NCBI GenBank assembly: GCA_002496905.1
Contig: DALV01000090.1
Coordinates: 11,258 to 20,641, forward strand
Length of the DNA stretch: 9,384 bases
DNA from: Euryarchaeota archaeon UBA105
Lineage (GTDB): Archaea; Thermoplasmatota; Poseidoniia; Poseidoniales; Thalassarchaeaceae
Reading direction: 5' to 3'
Below, piece by piece: positions 6,258 to 9,384 of this stretch. The translations under genes were made by a program, and so were the position numbers. The first letter of the stretch is position 1. The number at the start of each line of letters is the position of its first letter. The notes under the pieces are model-generated. The model searched no databases. It saw only the letters and a list, made by a program, of their open reading frames with translations, and was not told where the DNA came from.

Positions 6258-7055
6258 TCAGTCGACAGGCGCCGGGTCTTCTGAACGATTTTCCTCGTCA
6301 ATTCGTGATTTGGCTACTGAAGCGAAATAGGCTATCATTGGAAATGTGATAAGGAGTCCAAAACAGCCAATGAGTGTTGCAATACCATACAGAGTCTCTT
6401 GCACTGGGTCTAATACGAATTCCGAGATAGAGACCAACTCATGCTCAGCCATGGTGAATCTGACTTCTATCCCTTCTTGAGATATCAGTTCTCCTTCTTC
6501 TCTAATCTCAATAATCCAGGTGGTCAGCACTTTTTCATCATCTACCAGAGCCTCTGCCGCTATTTCCGCGCTTTCAGGATCTGCTGCTTGCAAGTATCCA
6601 ACACCTTCTATTGGTAGTGTGAGAGAAATTCTTCCTCGCAAGGTCCCAGAGCCTTCATCGAGTTCGAGGCTATGTGTATAGGCAGAAATACAGGATTCTG
6701 ATACTTCGTCGAATTCCTTGCAGTTGAATACTTCATCACCGTCCATGCCGAGCAATTCCGATGAATACCAGAGAGAGCTCGTAGAGGTGACAGTCAGTAC
6801 AGTATCGCTTGGTGCATTCATTACACTGATATTCAGCCACGTCGCTGCAGAAGAGGTCGAGACGAACCATGCAGATTCATTCTCATTTGACTGCGCTAAT
6901 TCATAATTAATCTCATCATTTGTTGTCTCGTATCGATAATACTCACTGTCTAGTGTATTCGAATAAACCGCGTAGGATAGGACAATGATCAAGACAAGTC
7001 CCATGCCTATCATCGTCCGAAGCATGTTCGGGTTGCGTGAAAGGGCCTTCTTCAT
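6258..7055 (-). CDS. Membrane-anchored protein with a large outer domain (function unknown)
   Basis: From ATG 7053-7055 the protein has 265 residues. A basic N-terminus (MKKALSR) leads into a membrane helix at about 13-32. A polar, Ser/Thr/Glu-rich domain of about 190 residues follows, then a second helix at about 222-246 and a charged tail (KSRIDEENRSED). The charge pattern predicts both ends in the cytoplasm and the middle domain outside. The domain looks beta-rich and has two cysteines 10 apart (112 and 122) that could form a disulfide. I do not recognise a family. The frame stays open to a TTG at 7137-7139, giving 293 residues, but those extra residues run into the rps19e promoter region and look non-conserved in character, so the ATG is preferred. 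No Shine-Dalgarno site or TATA is evident for it. It converges on the PqqD-like gene with one base between the stop codons. Confidence 0.75.
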   Translation of the reverse strand: MKKALSRNPNMLRTMIGMGLVLIIVLSYAVYSNTLDSEYYRYETTNDEINYELAQSNENESAWFVSTSSAATWLNISVMNAPSDTVLTVTSTSSLWYSSELLGMDGDEVFNCKEFDEVSESCISAYTHSLELDEGSGTLRGRISLTLPIEGVGYLQAADPESAEIAAEALVDDEKVLTTWIIEIREEGELISQEGIEVRFTMAEHELVSISEFVLDPVQETLYGIATLIGCFGLLITFPMIAYFASVAKSRIDEENRSEDPAPVD

Positions 7056-7149
7056 CAGGGGAGCGAATCGAGAGGTGGGTTTGAACCCTATGTGGAGTCT
7101 GTGAGAACGGACCACTGCGGGGCGAGTTATCCCAACCAAGTCATCACGG

Positions 7150-7157
7150 TTATATAC
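7150..7157 (+). promoter_or_regulatory. TATA box for the rps19e ribosomal cluster
   Basis: TTATATAC is a good archaeal TATA box. Its centre is about 40 bases before the rps19e ATG, so transcription should start near 7179-7180 and leave a leader of about 14 bases containing the Shine-Dalgarno site GGTGA (7185-7189). TATATA reads almost the same on the minus strand, so it might also serve the divergent membrane-protein gene, though the spacing to that gene's preferred ATG is long (about 98 bases). Confidence 0.6.
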
Positions 7158-7193
7158 GGCCTCAAGGTCGCCCGGTCGCTACAAGGTGACTCA

Positions 7194-7664
7194 ATGACGA
7201 CCTTTCACGACGTCCCAGCCGATCTGCTCATCTCTGACCTCTCTCAGAGATTAGCCGATAACGATGCCATCAGTGCTCCGGAGTGGGCCGAATTCGTCAA
7301 GACTGGCACACACCGTGAGCGTCCTCCAACACAGTCAGATTGGTGGTATACCCGCTCCGCCGCCGTGCTCCGAAAGGTTGCTCTGAAGGGCCCGATCGGC
7401 GCAAATCACATGGCGCAACTCTTTGGCGGTCCTAAGGACCGTGGAGTCAAGCCGAACCGTGCAGTTGCCGGTTCGAGAAAAGTTGCACGAACTGTTCTCC
7501 AGCAGCTCGCTGCTGCTGAACTGATTGTAGATACTTACAACACCGCTGGAACAGTTACACTAGGAAAAGTAGTATCACCCAGTGGCCAGGCATTGTTGGA
7601 CGAATCCGCTCATGCTGTTCGTCCACAAGCTGAAGAGAAGTACCCGGGACTGACCCGATATTGA
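7194..7664 (+). CDS. rps19e: Ribosomal protein S19e
   Basis: S19e is a small-subunit protein found in archaea and eukaryotes, needed there for small-subunit maturation. The 156 residues have the family's usual archaeal length. The signature blocks are clear: YDVPADLLI-like start (FHDVPADLLISDL), PEWAEFVKTGTHRERPPTQ, DWWYTRSAAVLRK, and GGPKDRGVKPNRAVAGSRKV followed by a winged-helix end. The ATG at 7194 is chosen because GGTGA lies 4 bases upstream and the protein then starts just like its relatives. An in-frame upstream ATG at 7092 would add 34 residues across the TATA box and is rejected. It is the first gene of a four-gene ribosomal cluster. Codons here favour C- and G-ending forms more than in the flanking genes, as expected for high expression. 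Confidence 0.97.
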   Translation: MTTFHDVPADLLISDLSQRLADNDAISAPEWAEFVKTGTHRERPPTQSDWWYTRSAAVLRKVALKGPIGANHMAQLFGGPKDRGVKPNRAVAGSRKVARTVLQQLAAAELIVDTYNTAGTVTLGKVVSPSGQALLDESAHAVRPQAEEKYPGLTRY

Positions 7665-7670
7665 GGTGAT
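7663..7670 (+). promoter_or_regulatory. Shine-Dalgarno site of rpl39e, overlapping the rps19e stop
   Basis: GAGGTGAT is an 8-base match to the archaeal 16S rRNA tail and lies 3 bases before the rpl39e ATG. Its first two bases are the last two of the rps19e TGA (7662-7664), so a ribosome finishing S19e stands on the site. This suggests coupled translation. Confidence 0.8.
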
Positions 7671-7673
7671 TGG

Positions 7674-7829
7674 ATGGCACGACACAAACCATTCGGAAAG
7701 AAGCAGAGACTCAACAAGGTCACTAAACAGAACCGCAGGGTTCCTGTCTGGGTTATGCTCCGCACAGCCCGTAACACAGTATCTCATCCTAAGCGCCACC
7801 ACTGGAGGCGCTCCAAGCTCCAGAGGTGA
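7674..7829 (+). CDS. rpl39e: Ribosomal protein L39e
   Basis: This is a 51-residue, strongly basic large-subunit protein of archaea and eukaryotes that lines the peptide exit tunnel. The whole protein matches the family: start MARHKPFGKKQRLNK, the invariant QNRRVPVWV block (residues 19-27), and the end HPKRHHWRRSKL. It has the family's usual length of about 50. The gene is easily missed because it is so short. It lies 9 bases after rps19e and 5 bases before rpl31e, with strong ribosome-binding sites on both sides. S19e-L39e-L31e neighbourhoods are common in archaea. Confidence 0.97.
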   Translation: MARHKPFGKKQRLNKVTKQNRRVPVWVMLRTARNTVSHPKRHHWRRSKLQR

Positions 7830-7830
7830 T
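7823..7830 (+). promoter_or_regulatory. Shine-Dalgarno site of rpl31e, containing the rpl39e stop
   Basis: GAGGTGAT (7823-7830) repeats the arrangement upstream of rpl39e: the TGA of rpl39e (7827-7829) lies wholly within the site. Spacing to the ATG at 7835 is 4 bases. This decides the start of rpl31e: the in-frame GTG at 7826 is part of this site and so is not the likely start. Confidence 0.8.
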
Positions 7831-7834
7831 TGAG

Positions 7835-8098
7835 ATGGTTGAAGTCAAAGAAATGGTCATCCCGCTCAGGGCTGCATGGAGAGTCCCTCGTACTAAGAGG
7901 GCTAACAGAGCGATGGCAGAGGTCAGAAAGCATGTCGCCAAGCACATGAAGCTCCAAGATGGAGAAGAGATGTACATCGATTCAGAAGTCAACGAGGTCA
8001 TTTGGGCTCGTGGTATGCAGAAGCCTCCTCGCAAGATCAGAGTCGTCTGCACAAGAGATGAGGGATTCCCCCTCGAAGTTAAACTCGCGGAGGACTGA
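7835..8098 (+). CDS. rpl31e: Ribosomal protein L31e
   Basis: L31e is a large-subunit protein of archaea and eukaryotes sited near the exit of the peptide tunnel. The 87 residues have the family length. Recognisable blocks are the first strand MVIPLRAAW, then VPRTKRANRAMAEVRKHVAK (17-36), the helix and strand around DGEEMYIDSEVNEVIWARGM (42-61), and PPRKIRVVCTRDE (64-76). ATG 7835 is chosen over the in-frame GTG 7826 because the latter falls within the Shine-Dalgarno site. The next gene begins 2 bases after its stop. In many archaea L31e is followed by translation factor IF-6; here S17e follows instead. Confidence 0.97.
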   Translation: MVEVKEMVIPLRAAWRVPRTKRANRAMAEVRKHVAKHMKLQDGEEMYIDSEVNEVIWARGMQKPPRKIRVVCTRDEGFPLEVKLAED

Positions 8099-8100
8099 AA

Positions 8101-8292
8101 ATGGGCAATATTCGACCTTCATTCATCAAGACACGTGCAAAGCGTCTTTTGGAGATTTATCCGGACAAGTTCACAGATAACTTCGATACGAACAAGGACT
8201 TGGTAAGTGAATTCACTGACGTTGATAACAAGAGGATGCGCAATTGGATTGCGGGTTACATCACTCGTTACATCCAACGTCGCACTGATTGA
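8101..8292 (+). CDS. rps17e: Ribosomal protein S17e
   Basis: The 63-residue protein is the short archaeal form of S17e, a small-subunit protein whose eukaryotic form carries a C-terminal extension. It matches across its length: MGNIRPSFIKTRAKRLLE at the start, the YPDKFTDNFDTNK middle, and the end KRMRNWIAGYITRYI (44-58), which corresponds to the family's LRN.IAGY.TR pattern. GGAGG (8089-8093), inside the end of rpl31e, lies 7 bases before the ATG and serves as ribosome-binding site. It is the last ribosomal gene in the cluster. Its last codons and stop form one arm of an inverted repeat with the intergenic region that follows. Confidence 0.95.
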   Translation: MGNIRPSFIKTRAKRLLEIYPDKFTDNFDTNKDLVSEFTDVDNKRMRNWIAGYITRYIQRRTD

Positions 8293-8320
8293 ACATTGAC
8301 TCGCCCGCTGGGCTAATCAG
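8285..8320 (+). terminator. Nested inverted repeats after rps17e
   Basis: CTGATT (8285-8290), overlapping the rps17e stop region, pairs with AATCAG (8315-8320). Inside it, GCCC (8303-8306) pairs with GGGC (8310-8313) around a three-base loop. There is no T-run after the structure, so it is not a classical terminator. It may partly end or process the ribosomal transcript before the methyltransferase gene. The pairing is visible; the role is a guess. Confidence 0.3.
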
Positions 8321-8349
8321 TAAACCCACTCTCGCATGGAGTGGTAGCG

Positions 8350-9126
8350 ATGGGTGAGAGAGCCAATATCTTGTATCCATCGTATTCTGATCGAGTCTGT
8401 ATCGTTTTGGTCGAACCAGCGATTGATGGCAATATTGGTGCTGTCGCTCGCTCAATGCTGAATTTTGGCTTCACCGACTTGAGGGTAGTTGGTAGAGAGG
8501 GTGATTGGTCGGAAGAAACTAGGAATCGCGCTAAGAACGCTCAGAATATTCTTGACTCTGCTCGTGTATCCGCTTCTTTGGAGGAAGCAGTGGATGACTG
8601 TTCCTTGGTTATTGGCACATCTGGGAAACGCGAACATGGTGACAAGATTTCATTTCGCCACTTCCTTCTTCCCGATGAATTGCCTAATCGACTTGATGAT
8701 ACATCCGGACTTATTGCACTAGTATTCGGAACTGAAGGCAAAGGGCTCTCTACAGAAGATCTCCATCTCTGTGACTTTCTTTGTACAGTGCCAACGTGGG
8801 AAGGATATCCAATTCTCAACCTCAGTCATGCTGTGACACTTGTGTGTAGCTCATGGTTCGTAAATGAGATTTCTAATGCTTCTCGAGGAGATTTGGAAAA
8901 GTTGAGTTCAGTTGAAACTGTGAGGTTATTATCGCCTGAACTGCGACGCCAGTTTCGTGATGATGTAAGTCGGCTTGCTCAGGCGGTCCCAGTTCCTGAG
9001 AATAAGAGAAATGGAATCGAAGAAACTCTCACTAGAGTAATACTTCGTGGCATGCCGAAGGACGATGAAATATCCCGAATTTTAGGCGTCATTAACAAAG
9101 CGACTCAAGCGTTTGAAGATGAATAG
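8350..9126 (+). CDS. trmJ: TrmJ-type tRNA 2'-O-methyltransferase (SPOUT, TrmH superfamily)
   Basis: The protein (258 residues) has the three SPOUT motifs that make the AdoMet-binding trefoil knot: motif 1 around GNIGAVARSMLNFGF (27-41), with N28 and the likely catalytic R34; motif 2 LVFGTEGKGLS (124-134); and motif 3 PTWEGYPILNLSHAV (148-162). After the knot comes a helical C-terminal part with TRVILRGMPKDDEISRILGV (228-247), as in E. coli TrmJ, which methylates the 2'-hydroxyl of nucleotide 32 of tRNA. The archaeal TrmJ specificity for C32 is known in other species; here it is inferred. ATG 8350 is chosen, with GGAGTGG (8338-8344) upstream; the in-frame GTG 8341 lies within that site. The gene lies 57 bases after rps17e and may be read through from the ribosomal promoter. 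Its end overlaps the opposite queD-like gene by 22 bases. Another TrmH-like rRNA or tRNA target cannot be excluded. Confidence 0.88.
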   Translation: MGERANILYPSYSDRVCIVLVEPAIDGNIGAVARSMLNFGFTDLRVVGREGDWSEETRNRAKNAQNILDSARVSASLEEAVDDCSLVIGTSGKREHGDKISFRHFLLPDELPNRLDDTSGLIALVFGTEGKGLSTEDLHLCDFLCTVPTWEGYPILNLSHAVTLVCSSWFVNEISNASRGDLEKLSSVETVRLLSPELRRQFRDDVSRLAQAVPVPENKRNGIEETLTRVILRGMPKDDEISRILGVINKATQAFEDE

Positions 9127-9384
9127 TCTTGGGGAGTCCAACTTGCCCAACTCTTAGGCGTCTCGCGAACGTGCATTGCAACTAATCTGAGTTGATTAGA
9201 ATAGGATGAATTGATGTGTGGAGAGACCTGTTCGAACGCCCATTTCGCTAGATTTTCAGCAGTTGGGACGAAGTCAACAATGACTGTTCGATGACCGTCT
9301 CCCATTTGTTCAAGAGCTTTCAGAGCATCTTCATCTCCCGAATATACAACAAATGAGTGGTCAACAATATCATGAATCTGCTCA
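9105..9384 (-). CDS. queD: QueD / 6-pyruvoyl-tetrahydropterin synthase family protein (C-terminal part, runs off the right edge)
   Basis: Ninety-two C-terminal residues are visible, the frame being open to the window edge. The segment shows the family's catalytic block DIVDHSFVVYSGD (Asp-His), the PTAENLAKWAFEQV motif (compare PT-ENLA in the family), and LRLVAMHVRETPKSWASW, whose Glu binds the pterin ring. The zinc-binding histidines lie upstream, outside the window. In archaea this family makes 6-carboxytetrahydropterin for preQ0 and then archaeosine in tRNA; tetrahydropterin synthesis is another option. The C-terminus (SSSNA) is encoded over the end of the trmJ-like gene on the other strand. 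An ATG inside the visible part (9303-9305) would cut off conserved sequence and is not the start. Confidence 0.87.
   Translation of the reverse strand, partial: EQIHDIVDHSFVVYSGDEDALKALEQMGDGHRTVIVDFVPTAENLAKWAFEQVSPHINSSYSNQLRLVAMHVRETPKSWASWTPQDYSSSNA

Noticed and set aside
7077..7088. GGGTTTGAACCC, which looks like a tRNA T-arm sequence on the minus strand
   Set aside because: No 5-base stem around a 7-base loop can be formed and no acceptor or anticodon arms lie nearby. It is only a short inverted repeat.
7092..7193. N-terminal extension of rps19e from ATG 7092
   Set aside because: It would be encoded across the TATA box and the Shine-Dalgarno site. The protein from 7194 starts exactly like other archaeal S19e proteins.
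8541..8819. Minus-strand frame of 92 codons opposite trmJ
   Set aside because: It is antisense to the conserved SPOUT motifs and has no resemblance to a known family.
1..9384. CRISPR arrays, insertion sequences, attachment sites and RNA genes
   Set aside because: No direct repeat array, transposase, terminal repeat, tRNA or rRNA was seen; coding genes fill nearly all of the window.

Overview
The window is archaeal and most likely comes from a planktonic marine euryarchaeon of the Poseidoniia / Marine Group II kind. The archaeal assignment is firm. It rests on ribosomal proteins found only in archaea and eukaryotes (S19e, L39e, L31e and the short archaeal S17e), TATA-type promoters, Shine-Dalgarno sites of the archaeal GGTGAT type, and genes that look leaderless. 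The Marine Group II placement is my inference from gene style and base composition. The window is almost fully coding. There is no tRNA, rRNA, mobile element or CRISPR array, and no gene-free stretch longer than about 140 bases.

Left part (1-4017). On the minus strand an A-type Fe-S carrier (IscA/HesB) is followed, 9 bases later and in the same frame, by the start of a YgfZ/IBA57-like folate-fold protein that runs off the left edge. Proteins of these two families work together in 4Fe-4S cluster assembly. On the plus strand, divergent from them, are fdhD, the sulfurtransferase that activates formate-dehydrogenase-type molybdoenzymes, and a full-length YdeP-type bis-MGD oxidoreductase, its plausible client. 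A palindromic TATA element, GATATATC, sits about 25 bases from the proposed ATG of fdhD on one side and about 25 bases from a GTG of iscA on the other. One element could therefore drive two leaderless transcripts in opposite directions, placing Fe-S maturation and molybdoenzyme activation next to each other.

Middle part (4008-7055). A 542-residue TPR protein on the minus strand converges on ydeP with a 10-base overlap, and both stop codons lie in one palindrome. Its start overlaps, as CATG, the possible start of a small two-helix membrane protein on the plus strand. That gene is followed after 4 bases by a PqqD-like protein. A minus-strand protein with an N-terminal membrane anchor, an outer domain and a C-terminal membrane helix converges on the PqqD-like gene, with one base between the stops. 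I cannot assign a precise function to any of these.

Right part (7150-9384). A TATA box at 7150-7157 precedes a tight plus-strand ribosomal cluster, rps19e-rpl39e-rpl31e-rps17e, with strong Shine-Dalgarno sites. The sites of rpl39e and rpl31e overlap the stop codon of the gene before. A TrmJ-type tRNA 2'-O-methyltransferase follows after a short intergenic region holding nested inverted repeats. A QueD/6-pyruvoyl-tetrahydropterin-synthase-like gene, probably for the preQ0/archaeosine pathway, enters from the right edge on the minus strand and overlaps the end of the methyltransferase gene by 22 bases.

No clearly new defence or mobile system is visible. The most notable points are the symmetric bidirectional promoter, the in-frame IscA-YgfZ pairing, the FdhD-YdeP pair without a redox partner, and the orphan PqqD-like/membrane-protein pair.
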